Shown here: in pieces, positions 32,401 through 46,380 of the stretch | How positions within the stretch are numbered: the first letter of the stretch is position 1 | Layout of the letters: each line of letters opens with the position of its first letter | Assembly (NCBI GenBank): GCA_026008535.1 | Contig: BRKX01000007.1 | Location: 59,137,001-59,201,000 of the forward strand | Length of the DNA stretch: 64,000 nucleotides | Reading direction: 5' to 3' | Source: Perilla frutescens | Taxonomy: Eukaryota; Streptophyta; Magnoliopsida; Lamiales; Lamiaceae | Position numbers and translations under genes: made by a program | Notes under the pieces: generated by a model | What the model saw: the letters and a program-made list of their open reading frames with translations, nothing else | What the model was told of the DNA's origin: nothing | Databases searched by the model: none

Positions 32401-35400
32401 TTGTGCTCCAATTCCGAATGATGAGATAAACTTACTATAGTGATGATTAGTGAATTCACACATACACTATAGAGTAAGGCTTCTTTGAAATTGTAATTGA
32501 ATGAGCGGTGGGTTATTAATTTTTAGTGAAATCATAGACTATAGGGTAAAATATGAGAAATTCGAATTCAATCTTAGTGTTGAGCAATTAAGGTGCAATC
32601 ACACGTTGATCTAAGAAAAAATTCATCACATTTATAATGAAATCATACAATATTATTTGTGCTCCAATTCCGAATGATCAGATAAACTTACTAGAGTGAT
32701 GATATTAGTTAACTCTTACATACACTATTGAGTAAGGCTTCTTTTCAATTGTAATTGAATGAGTGGTGGGTTATTAATTTTTAGTGAAATTATAGACTAT
32801 AGGCTAAAATATGTGAAATTCGAATTCAATCTTAGTGTTGAGCAATTAAGGTGCAATCACACGTTGATGTAAGAAAAAATTGGTCACACTTATAATGAAA
32901 TCATACAATATGGTTTGTGCTCCAATTCCGAATGATGAGATAAACTTACTATAGTGATGATTAGTGAATTCACACATACACCACAGAGTAAGGCTTCTTT
33001 TCAATTGTAATTGAATGAGTGGTGGGTTATTAATTTTTAGTGAAATCATAAACTATAGGCTAAGATATGGGAAATTCGAATTCAATCTTAGTGTTGATGA
33101 ATTAAGGTTCAATCACACGTTGATCTAAGAAAAAATTGGTGACACTTATAATGAAATCATACACTACGGTTTGTGCTCCAATTCCGAATGATGAGATAAA
33201 CTTACTAGAGTGATGATCAGTGAATTAACACATACACTATAGAGTAAGACTTCTTTTTAATTGTAATTGAATGAGTGATGAGATATTAATTTTTAGTGAA
33301 ATCATAGATTATAGACTAAGATATGGAAAATTCGAATTCAATCTTAGTTTTAATGAATTAAGGTTCAATCATACGTTGATCTAAGAAAAAAATGGTCACA
33401 CTTATAATGAAATCATACAATATGGTTTGTGCTCCAATTCCGAATGATGAAATAAACTTACTATAGTGATGATTAGTGAATTCACACATACACTACAGAG
33501 TAAGGCTTTTTTGCAATTGTAATTGAATGAGTGGTGGATTATTAATTATTAGTGAAATCATATACTATAGGGTAAAATATGAGAAATTCTAAATCAAGCT
33601 TAGTGTTGAGCAATTAAGGTGCAATCACACGTTGATCTAGGGAAAAATTGGTCACACTTATAATGAAATCATACAATATGATTTGTGCTCCAATTCCGAA
33701 TGATGAGATAAACTTAGTCTAGTGATGATTAGTGAATTCACACAAACACTATAGAGTAAGGCTTCTTTGCAATTGTAATTGAATGGGTGGTGGGCTATTA
33801 ATTTTTAGTGAAATCATAGACTATAGACTAAAATATGAGAAATTCGAATTCAATCTTAGTGTTGAGAAATTAAGGTGCAATCACACGTTGATCTAAGAAA
33901 AAAATGGTCACATTTATAATGAAATCATACAATATTGTTTGTGCTCCAATTCCGAATGATCAGATAAATTTACTAGAGTGATGATATTAGTTAATTCACA
34001 CATACACTATAGAGTAAGACTTCTTTTCAATTGTAATTGAATGAGTGGTGGGTTATTAATTTTTAGTGAAATTATAGACTATAGGCTAAAATATGTGAAA
34101 TTCGAATTCAATCTTAGTGTTGAGCAATTAAGGTGCAATCACACGTTGATGTAAGAAAAAATTGTTTACACTTATAATGAAATAATACAATATGGTTTGT
34201 GCTCCAATTCCGAATGGTGAGATAAACTTACTATAGTGATGATTAGTGAATTCACACATACACTATAGAGTAAGGCTTCTTTGAAATTGTAATTGAATGA
34301 GCGGTGGGTTATTAATTTTTAGTGAAATCATAGACTATAGGGTAAAATATGAGAAATTCGAATTCAATCTTAGTGTTGAGCAATTAAGGTGCAATCACAC
34401 GTTGATCTAAGAAAAAATTCATCACATTTATAATGAAATCATACAATATTATTTGTGCTCCAATTCCGAATGATCAGATAAACTTACTAGAGTGATGATA
34501 TTAGTTAACTCTTACATACACTATTGAGTAAGGCTTCTTTTCAATTGTAATTGAATGAGTGGTGGGTTATTAATTTTTAGTGAAATTATAGACTATAGGC
34601 TAAAATATGTGAAATTCGAATTCAATCTTAGTGTTGAGCAATTAAGGTGCAATCACACGTTGATGTAAGAAAAAATTGGTCACACTTATAATGAAATCAT
34701 ACAATATGGTTTGTGCTCCAATTCCGAATGATGAGATAAACTTACTATAGTGATGATTAGTGAATTCACACATACACCACAGAGTAAGGCTTCTTTTCAA
34801 TTGTAATTGAATGAGTGGTGGGTTATTAATTTTTAGTGAAATCATAAACTATAGGCTAAGATATGGGAAATTCGAATTCAATCTTAGTGTTGATGAATTA
34901 AGGTTCAATCACACGTTGATCTAAGAAAAAATTGGTGACACTTATAATGAAATCATACACTACGGTTTGTGCTCCAATTCCGAATGATGAGATAAACTTA
35001 CTAGAGTGATGATCAGTGAATTAACACATACACTATAGAGTAAGACTTCTTTTTAATTGTAATTGAATGAGTGATGAGATATTAATTTTTAGTGAAATCA
35101 TAGATTATAGACTAAGATATGGAAAATTCGAATTCAATCTTAGTTTTAATGAATTAAGGTTCAATCATACGTTGATCTAAGAAAAAAATGGTCACACTTA
35201 TAATGAAATCATACAATATGGTTTGTGCTCCAATTCCGAATGATGAAATAAACTTACTATAGTGATGATTAGTGAATTCACACATAAACTACAGAGTAAG
35301 GCTTTTTTGCAATTGTAATTGAATGAGTGGTGGATTATTAATTATTAGTGAAATCATATACTATAGGGTAAAATATGAGAAATTCTAAATCAAGCTTAGT

Positions 35401-35995
35401 GTTGAGCAATTAAGGTGCAATCACACGTTGATCTAGGGAAAAATTGGTCACACTTATAATGAAATCATACAATATGATTTGTGCTCCAATTCCGAATGAT
35501 GAGATAAACTTAGTCTAGTGATGATTAGTGAATTCACACAAACACTATAGAGTAAGGCTTCTTTGCAATTGTAATTGAATGGGTGGTGGGCTATTAATTT
35601 TTAGTGAAATCATAGACTATAGACTAAAATATGAGAAATTCGAATTCAATCTTAGTGTTGAGAAATTAAGGTGCAATCACACGTTGATCTAAGAAAAAAA
35701 TGGTCACATTTATAATGAAATCATACAATATTGTTTGTGCTCCAATTCCGAATGATCAGATAAATTTACTAGAGTGATGATATTAGTTAATTCACAAATA
35801 CACTATAGAGTAAGACTTCTTTTCAATTGTAATTGAATGAGTGGTGGGTTATTAATTTTTAGTGAAATTATAGACTATAGGCTAAAATATGTGAAATTCG
35901 AATTCAATCTTAGTGTTGAGCAATTAAGGTGCAATCACACGTTGATGTAAGAAAAAATTGTTTACACTTATAATGAAATAATACAATATGGTTTG
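32401..35995. repeat. Higher-order repeat, 7 monomers (about 1796 bp), two copies
   Basis: 32401-34196 and 34197-35995 match nearly base for base, including private variants such as GAGCGGTGGG and TCTAAATCAAGC. The spacing is 1794-1796. Confidence 0.9.
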
Positions 35996-38460
35996 TGCTC
36001 CAATTCCGAATGGTGAGATAAACTTACTATAGTGATGATTAGTGAATTCACACATACACTAAAGAGAAAGGCTTCTTTTCAATTGTAATTGAATGAGTGG
36101 TGTGTTATTAATTTTTAGTGAAATCATAGACTATAGGCTAAAATATGAGAAATTCGAATTCAATCTTAGTGTTGAGCAATTAAGGTGCAATCACACGTTG
36201 AACAAAGAAAAAATAGGTCACACTTATAATGAAATCGTACAATATGGTTTGTGCTCCAATTCCGAATGATGAGATAAACATACTATAGTGATGATTAGTG
36301 AATTCACACATACATTATAGAGTAAGGCTTCTTTTCAATTGTAATTGAATGAGTGTTGTGTTATTAATTTTTAGTGAAATCATAGACTATAGGCTAAAAT
36401 ATGAGAAATTCAAATTCAATCTTAGTGTTGAGTAATTAAGGTGCAATCACACGTTGATCTAAGAAAAAATTGATCACACTTATAATGAAATCATACAATA
36501 TGGTTTGTGCTCCAATTCCGAATGATGAGATAAACTTACTATAGTGATGATTAGTGAATTCACACATACACCACAGAGTAAGGCTTCTTTTCAATTGTAA
36601 TTGAATAAGTGGTGGGTTATTAATTTTTAGTGAAATCATATACTATAGGGTTAAATATGAGAAATTCAAAATCAAGCTTAATGTTGAGAAATTAAGGTGC
36701 AATCACACGTTGATCTAAGGAAAAATTGGTCACACTTATAATGAAATCATACAATATGGTTTGTGCTCCAATTCCGAATGATGAGATAAACTTACTATAG
36801 TGATGATTAGTTAATTCATACATACACTATAGAGTAAGGCTTCTTTTCAATTGTAATTGAATGAGTGGTGTGTTATTATTTTTAGTGAAATCATAGACTG
36901 TAGGCTAAAATTTGAGAAATTCGAATTCAATCTTAGTGTTGATCAATTAAGGTGAAATCACACGTTGATCTAACAAAAAATTGATCACACTTATAATGAA
37001 ATCATACAATATGGTTTGTGCTCCAATTCCGAATGATGAGATAAACTTACTATAGTGATGATTAGTGAATTCACACATACACTATAGAGTGAGACTTCTT
37101 TGCAATTGTAATTGAATGGGTGGTTGGTTATTAATTTTTAGTGTAATCATAGACTATAGGCTAAAATATGAGAAATTCAAATTATATCTTAGTGTTGAGC
37201 AATTAAGGTTCAATCACTAGTTGATCTAAGAAAAAAATGGTCACATTTATAATGAAATCATACAATATGGTTTGTGCTCCAATTCCGAATGATGAGATAA
37301 ACTTACTAGAGTGATGATTAGTTAACTCACACATACACTATAGAGTAAGGCTTCTTTTCAATTGTAATTGAATGAGTGGTGAGTTATTAATTTTTAGTGA
37401 AATTATAGACTATACGCTAAAATATGTGAAATTCGAATTCAATCTCAGTGTTGAGCAATTAAGGTGCAATCACACGTTGATGTAAGAAAAAGTTGGTCAC
37501 ACTCATAATGAAATCATACAATATGGTTTGTGCTCCAGTTCCGAATGATGAGATAAACTTACTATAGTGATGATTAGTGAATTCACACATACACTATAGA
37601 GTAAGGCTTCTTTGCAATTGTAATTGAATGGGTGGTAGGTTATTAATTTTTAGTGAAATCATAGACTATAGGCTAAAATATGAGAAATTCGTATTCAATC
37701 TTAGTGTTGAGCAATTAAGGTGCAATCACACGTTGATCTAAGAAAAAAATGGTCACATTTATAATGAAATCATACAACATGGTTTGTGCTCCAATTCCGA
37801 ATGATGAGATAAACTTACTCGAGTGATGATTAGTTAACTCTTACATACACTATAGAGTAAGGCTTCTTTTCAATTGTAATTGAATGAGTGGTGGGTTATT
37901 AATTTTTAGAGAAATTATAGACTATACGCTAAAATATGTGAAATTCGAATTCAATCTTAGTGTTGAGCAATTAAGGTGCAATCACACGTTGATCTAAGAA
38001 AAAATTGGTCACACTTATAATGAAATCATACAATATGGTTTGTACTCCAATTCCGAATGATGAGATAAATTTACTATAGTGATGATTAGTGAATTCACAC
38101 ATACACCACAGAGTAAGGCTTCTTTTCAATGGTAATTGAATGAGTGGTGGGTTATTAATTTTTAGTGAAATCATATACTATAGGGTTAAATATGAGAAAT
38201 TCGAAATCAAGCTTAGTGTTGAGCAATTAAGGTGCAATCTCACGTTGATCTAAGGAAAAATTGGTCACACTTATAATGAAATCATACAATATGGTTTGTA
38301 TTCCAATTCCGAATGATGAGATAAACTTACTATAGTGATGATTAGTGAATTCACACATACACTACAGAGTAAGGCTTCTTTGCAATTGTAATTGAATGAG
38401 TGGTGGGTTATTAATTTTTAGTGAAATCATAGACTATAGGCTAAAATATGAGAAATTCGA

Positions 38461-41400
38461 ATTCAATCTTAGTGTTGATGAATTAAGGTTCAATCACACG
38501 TTGATCTAAGAAAAAATTGGTAACACTTATAATGAAATCATAAAATATGGTTTGTGCTCCAATTTCGAATGATGAGATAAACTTACTAGAGTGATGATTA
38601 GTGAATTCACACATACACTATAGAGTAAGGTTTCTTTTCAATTGTAATTGAATGAGTGGTGAGTTATTAATTTTTAATGAAATCATAGACTATAGGCTAA
38701 GATATGGGAAATTCGAATTCAATCTTAGTGTTGATGAATTAAGGTTTAATCACACGTTGATCTAAGAAAAAATTGGTCACACTTATAATGAAATCATACA
38801 CTCTGGTTAGTGCTCCAATTCCGAATGATGAGATAAACTTAATAGAATGATGATTAGTGAATTCACATATACACTATAGAGTAAGGTTTCTTTTCAATTG
38901 TAATTGAATGAGTGGTGAGTTATTAATTTTTAGTGAAATCATAGATTATAGGCTAAGATATGGGAAATTTGAATTCAATCTTACTCGAGTGATGATTAGT
39001 GAATTCACACATAAACTATAGAGTAAGGCTTCTTTTCAATTGTAATTGAATGAGTGGTGGGTTATTAATTTTTAGTGAAATCATAGACTATAGGCTAAAA
39101 TATGAGAAATTCGAATTAAATCTTAGTGTTGATGAATTAAGGTTCAATCACACGTTGATCTAAGAAAAAATTGATCACACTTATAATGAAATCATACAAT
39201 ATGGTTTGTGCTCCAATTCCGAATGATCAGATAAACTTACTAGAGTGATGATATTCGTTAATTCACACATACACTATAGAGTAAGACTTCTTTTCAATTG
39301 TAATTGAATGAGTGGTGGGTTATTAATTTTTAGTGAAATTATAGACTATAGGCTAAAATATGAGAAATTCGAATTCAATCTTAGTGTTGAGCAATTAAGG
39401 TGAAATCACACGTTGATCTAAGAAAAAAATGGTCACATTTATAATGAAATCAGACAATATGGTTTGTGCTTCAATTCCGAATGATGAGATAAACTTACTA
39501 TAGTGATGATTAGTGAATTCACACATACACTATAGAGTAAGGCTTCGTTGAAATTGTAATTGAATGAGCGGTGGGTTATTAATTTTTAGTGAAATCATAG
39601 ACTATAGGGTAAAATATGAGAAATTCGAATTCAATCTTAGTGTTGAGCAATTAAGGTGCAATCACACGTTGATCTAAGCAAAAATTGATCACATTTATAA
39701 TGAAATCATACAATATTATTTGTGCTCCAATTCCGAATGATCAGATAAACTTACTAGAGTGATGATATTAGTTAACTCTTACATACACTATTGAGTAAGG
39801 CTTCTTTTCAATTGTAATTGAATGAGTGGTGGGTTATTAATTTTTAGTGAAATTATAGACTATAGGCTAAAATATGTGAAATTCGAATTCAATCTTAGTG
39901 TTGAGCAATTAAGGTGCAATCACATGTTGATGTAAGAAAAAATAGGTCACACTTATAATGAAATCATACAATATGGTTTATGCTCCAATTCCGAATGATG
40001 AGATAAACTTACTATAGTGATGATTAGTGAATTCACACATACACCACAGAGTAAGGCTTCTTTTCAATTGTAATTGAATGAGTGGTGGGTTATTAATTTT
40101 TAGTGAAATCATAAACTATAGGCTAAGATATGGGAAATTCGAATTCAATCTTAGTGTTGATGAATTAAGGTTCAATCACACGTTGATCTAAGAAAAAATT
40201 GGTGACACTTATAATGAAATCATACACTACGGTTTGTGCTCCAATTCCGAATGATGAGATAAACTTACTAGAGTGGTGATCAGTGAATTAACACATACAC
40301 TATAGAGTAAGACTTGTTTTTAATTGTAATTGAATGAGTGGTGAGATATTAATTTTTAGTGAAATCATAGATTATAGACTAAGATATGGAAAATTCGAAT
40401 TCAATCTTAGTTTTAATGAATTAAGGTTCAATCATACGTTGATCTAAGAAAAAAATGGTCACACTTATAATGAAATCATACAATATGGTTTGTGCTCCAA
40501 TTCCGAATGATGAAATAAACTTACTATAGTGATTATTAGTGAATTCACACATACACTACAGAGTAAGGCTTTTTTGCAATTTTAATTGAATGAGTGGTGG
40601 ATTATTAATTATTAGTGAAATCATATACTATAGGGTAAAATATGAGAAATTCTAAATCAAGCTTAGTGTTGAGCAATTAAGGTGCAATCACACGTTGATC
40701 TAGGGAAAAATTGGTCACACTTATAATGAAATCCTACAATATGATTTGTGCTCCAATTCTGAATGATGAGATAAACTTACTCTAGTGATGATTAGTGAAT
40801 TCACACAAACACTATAGAGTAAGGCTTCTTTGCAATTGTAATTGAATGGGTGGTAGGCTATTAATTTTTAGTGAAATCAGAGACTATAGAATAAAATATG
40901 AGAAATTCGAATTCAATCTTAGTGTTGAGCAATTAAGGTGCAATCACACGTTGATCTAAGAAAAAAATGGTCACATTTATAATGAAATCATACAATATTG
41001 TTTGTGCTCCAATTCCGAATGATCAGATAAACTTACTAGAGTGATGATATTAGTTAATTCACACATACACTATAGAGTAAGACTTCTTTTCAATTGTAAT
41101 TGAATGAGTGGTGGGTTAATAATTTTTAGTGAAATTATAGACTATAGGCTAAAATATGTGAAATTCGAATTCAATCTTAGTGTTGAGCAATTAAGGTGCA
41201 ATCACACGTTGATGTAAGAAAAAATTGTTTACACTTATAATGAAATAATACAATATGGTTTGTGCTCCAATTCCGAATGATGAGATAAACTTACTATAGT
41301 GATGATTAGTGAATTCACACATACACTAAAGAGAAAGGCTTCTTTTCAATTGTAATTGAATGAGTGGTGTGTTATTAATTTTTAGTGAAATCATAGACTA

Positions 41401-44400
41401 TAGGCTAAAATATGAGAAATTCGAATTCAATCTTAGTGTTGAGCAATTAAGGTGCAATCACACGTTGAACTAAGAAAAAATAGGTCACACTTATAATGAA
41501 ATCATACAATATGGTTTGTATTCCAATTCCGAATGATGAGATAAACTTACTATAGTGATGATTAGTGAATTCACACATACACTACAGAGTAAGGCTTCTT
41601 TGCAATTGTAATTGAATGAGTGGTGGGTTATTAATTTTTAGTGAAATCATAGACTATAGGCTAAAATATGAGAAATTCGAATTCAATCTTAGTGTTGATG
41701 AATTAAGGTTCAATCACACGTTGATCTAAGAAAAAATTGGTGACACTTATAATGAAATCATACACTACGGTTTGTGCTCCAATTCCGAATGATGAGATAA
41801 ACTTACTAGAGTGGTGATCAGTGAATTAACACATACACTATAGAGTAAGACTTGTTTTTAATTGTAATTGAATGAGTGGTGAGATATTAATTTTTAGTGA
41901 AATCATAGATTATAGACTAAGATATGGAAAATTCGAATTCAATCTTAGTTTTAATGAATTAAGGTTCAATCATACGTTGATCTAAGAAAAAAATGGTCAC
42001 ACTTATAATGAAATCATACAATATGGTTTGTGCTCCAATTCCGAATGATGAAATAAACTTACTATAGTGATTATTAGTGAATTCACACATACACTACAGA
42101 GTAAGGCTTTTTTGCAATTGTAATTGAATGAGTGGTGGATTATTAATTATTAGTGAAATCATATACTATAGGGTAAAATATGAGAAATTCTAAATCAAGC
42201 TTAGTGTTGAGCAATTAAGGTGCAATCACACGTTGATCTAGGGAAAAATTGGTCACACTTATAATGAAATCCTACAATATGATTTGTGCTCCAATTCTGA
42301 ATGATGAGATAAACTTACTCTAGTGATGATTAGTGAATTCACACAAACACTATAGAGTAAGGCTTCTTTGCAATTGTAATTGAATGGGTGGTAGGCTATT
42401 AATTTTTAGTGAAATCATAGACTATAGACTAAAATATGAGAAATTCGAATTCAATCTTAGTGTTGAGCAATTAAGGTGCAATCACACGTTGATCTAAGAA
42501 AAAAATGGTCACATTTATAATGAAATCATACAATATTGTTTGTGCTCCAATTCCGAATGATCAGATAAACTTACTAGAGTGATGATATTAGTTAATTCAC
42601 ACATACACTATAGAGTAAGACTTCTTTTCAATTGTAATTGAATGAGTGGTGGGTTAATAATTTTTAGTGAAATTATAGACTATAGGCTAAAATATGTGAA
42701 ATTCGAATTCAATCTTAGTGTTGAACAATTAAGGTGCAATCACACGTTGATGTAAGAAAAAATTGTTTACACTTATAATGAAATAATACAATATGGTTTG
42801 TGCTCCAATTCCGAATGATGAGATAAACTTACTATAGTGATGATTAGTGAATTCACACATACACTAAAGAGAAAGGCTTCTTTTCAATTGTAATTGAATG
42901 AGTGGTGTGTTATTAATTTTTAGTGAAATCATAGACTATAGGCTAAAATATGAGAAATTCGAATTCAATCTTAGTGTTGAGCAATTAAGGTGCAATCACA
43001 CGTTGAACTAAGAAAAAATAGGTCACACTTATAATGAAATCATACAATATGGTTTGTATTCCAATTCCGAATGATGAGATAAACTTACTATAGTGATGAT
43101 TAGTGAATTCACACATACACTACAGAGTAAGGCTTCTTTGCAATTGTAATTGAATGAGTGGTGGGTTATTAATTTTTAGTGAAATCATAGACTATAGGCT
43201 AAAATATGAGAAATTCGAATTCAATCTTAGTGTTGATGAATTAAGGTTCAATCACACGTTGATCTAAGAAAAAATTGGTAACACTTATAATGAAATCATA
43301 AAATATGGTTTGTGCTCCAATTTCGAATGATGAGATAAACTTACTAGAGTGATGATTAGTGAATTCACACATACACTATAGAGTAAGGTTTCTTTTCAAT
43401 TGTAATTGAATGAGTGGTGAGTTATTAATTTTTAATGAAATCATAGACTATAGGCTAAGATATGGGAAATTCGAATTCAATCTTAGTGTTGATGAATTAA
43501 GGTTTAATCACACGTTGATCTAAGAAAAAATTGGTCACACTTATAATGAAATCATACACTCTGGTTAGTGCTCCAATTCCGAATGATGAGATAAACTTAA
43601 TAGAGTGATGATTAGTGAATTCACATATACACTATAGAGTAAGGTTTCTTTTCAATTGTAATTGAATGAGTGGTGAGTTATTAATTTTTAGTGAAATCAT
43701 AGATTATAGGCTAAGATATGGGAAATTTGAATTCAATCTTACTCGAGTGATGATTAGTGAATTCACACATAAACTATAGAGTAAGGCTTCTTTTCAATTG
43801 TAATTGAATGAGTGGTGGGTTATTAATTTTTAGTGAGATCATAGACTATAGGCTAAAATATGACAAAATTCGAATTAAATCTTAGTGTTGATGAATTAAG
43901 GTTCAATCACACGTTGATCTAAGAAAAAATTTATCACACTTATAATGAAATCATACAATATGGTTTGTGCTCCAATTCCGAATGATCAGATAAACTTACT
44001 AGAGTGATGATATTCGTTAATTCACACATACACTATAGAGTAAGACTTCTTTTCAATTGTAATTGAATGAGTGGTGGGTTATTAATTTTTAGTGAAATTA
44101 TAGACTATAGGCTAAAATATGAGAAATTCGAATTCAATCTTAGTGTTGAGCAATTAAGGTGAAATCACACGTTGATCTAAGAAAAAAATGGTCACATTTA
44201 TAATGAAATCAGACAATATGGTTTGTGCTCCAATTCCGAATGATGAGATAAACTTACTATAGTGATGATTAGTGAATTCACACATACACTATAGAGTAAG
44301 GCTTCTTTGAAATTGTAATTGAATGAGCGGTGGGTTATTAATTTTTAGTGAAATCATAGACTATAGGGTAAAATATGAGAAATTCGAATTCAATCTTAGT

Positions 44401-46360
44401 GTTGAGCAATTAAGGTGCAATCACACGTTGATCTAAGCAAAAATTGATCACATTTATAATGAAATCATACAATATTGTTTGTGCTCCAATTCCGAATGAT
44501 AAGATAAATTACTAGAGTGATGATATTAGTTAACTCTTACATACACTATTGAGTAAGGCTTCTTTTCAATTGTAATTGAATGAGTGGTGGGTTATTAATT
44601 TTTAGTGAAATTATAGACTATAGGCTAAAATATGTGAAATTCGAATTCAATCTTAGTGTTGAGCAATTAAGGTGCAATCACATGTTGATGTAAGAAAAAA
44701 TAGGTCACACTTATAATGAAATCATACAATATGGTTTATGCTCCAATTCCGAATGATGAGATAAACTTACTATAGTGATGATTAGTGAATTCACACATAC
44801 ACCACAGAGTAAGGCTTCTTTTCAATTGTAATTGAATGAGTGGTGGGTTATTAATTTTTAGTGAAATCATAAACTATAGGCTAAGATATGGGAAATTCGA
44901 ATTCAATCTTAGTGTTGATGAATTAAGGTTCAATCACACGTTGATCTAAGAAAAAATTGGTGACACTTATAATGAAATCATACACTACGGTTTGTGCTCC
45001 AATTCCGAATGATGAGATAAACTTACTAGAGTGGTGATCTGTGAATTAACACATACACTATAGAGTAAGACTTGTTTTTAATTGTAATTGAATGAGTGGT
45101 GAGATATTAATTTTTAGTGAAATCATAGATTATAGACTAAGATATGGAAAATTCGAATTCAATCTTAGTTTTAATGAATTAAGGTTCAATCATACGTTGA
45201 TCTAAGAAAAAAATGGTCACACTTATAATGAAATCATACAATATGGTTTGTGCTCCAATTCCGAATGATGAAATAAACTTACTATAGTGATTATTAGTGA
45301 ATTCACACATACACTACAGAGTAAGGCTTTTTTGCAATTGTAATTGAATGAGTGGTGGATTATTAATTATTAGTGAAATCATATACTATAGGGTAAAATA
45401 TGAGAAATTCTAAATCAAGCTTAGTGTTGAGCAATTAAGGTGCAATCACACGTTGATCTAGGGAAAAATTGGTCACACTTATAATGAAATCCTACAATAT
45501 GATTTGTGCTCCAATTCTGAATGATGAGATAAACTTACTCTAGTGATGATTAGTGAATTCACACAAACACTATAGAGTAAGGCTTCTTTGCAATTGTAAT
45601 TGAATGGGTGGTAGGCTATTAATTTTTAGTGAAATCATAGACTATAGACTAAAATATGAGAAATTCGAATTCAATCTTAGTGTTGAGCAATTAAGGTGCA
45701 ATCACACGTTGATCTAAGAAAAAAATGGTCACATTTATAATGAAATCATACAATATTGTTTGTGCTCCAATTCCGAATGATCAGATAAACTTACTAGAGT
45801 GATGATTAGTTAACTCACACATACACTATAGAGTAAGGCTTCTTTTCAATTGTAATTGAATGAGTGGTGAGTTATTAATTTTTAGTGAAATTATAGACTA
45901 TACGCTAAAATATGTGAAATTCGAATTCAATCTTAGTGTTGAGCAATTAAGGTGCAATCACACGTTGATGTAAGAAAAAATTGTTTACACTTATAATGAA
46001 ATAATACAATATGGTTTGTGCTCCAATTCCGAATGATGAGATAAACTTACTATAGTGATGATTAGTGAATTCACACATACACTAAAGAGAAAGGCTTCTT
46101 TTCAATTGTAATTGAATGAGTGGTGTGTTATTAATTTTTAGTGAAATCATAGACTATAGGCTAAAATATGAGAAATTCGAATTCAATCTTAGTGTTGAGC
46201 AATTAAGGTGCAATCACACGTTGAACTAAGAAAAAATAGGTCACACTTATAATGAAATCATACAATATGGTTTGTATTCCAATTCCGAATGATGAGATAA
46301 ACTTACTATAGTGATGATTAGTGAATTCACACATACACTACAGAGTAAGGCTTCTTTGAA
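38461..46360. repeat. Higher-order repeat of about 4758 bp, about 1.7 copies
   Basis: Rare variants recur at +4758: GTTGATGAATTAAGG with GGTAACACT at 38461 and 43219, ATATTCGTTAATT at about 39249 and 44007, GAGTGGTGATC at 40271 and 45029. The second copy diverges at about 46360. Confidence 0.85.
40150..43225. repeat. Six-monomer repeat (1538 bp), two copies inside the 4.76-kb unit
   Basis: GAGTGGTGATCAGTG at 40271 and 41809. The following 1.5 kb match closely, including GTGATTATTAG and GGTAGGCTATTA variants. Confidence 0.85.
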
Positions 46361-46380
46361 ATTGTAATTGAATGAGTAGT

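Noticed and set aside
32846..38174. Repeated 67-codon minus-strand ORFs in the satellite
   Set aside because: They recur with the repeat period, have no recognisable domain, and are lost in most monomers.
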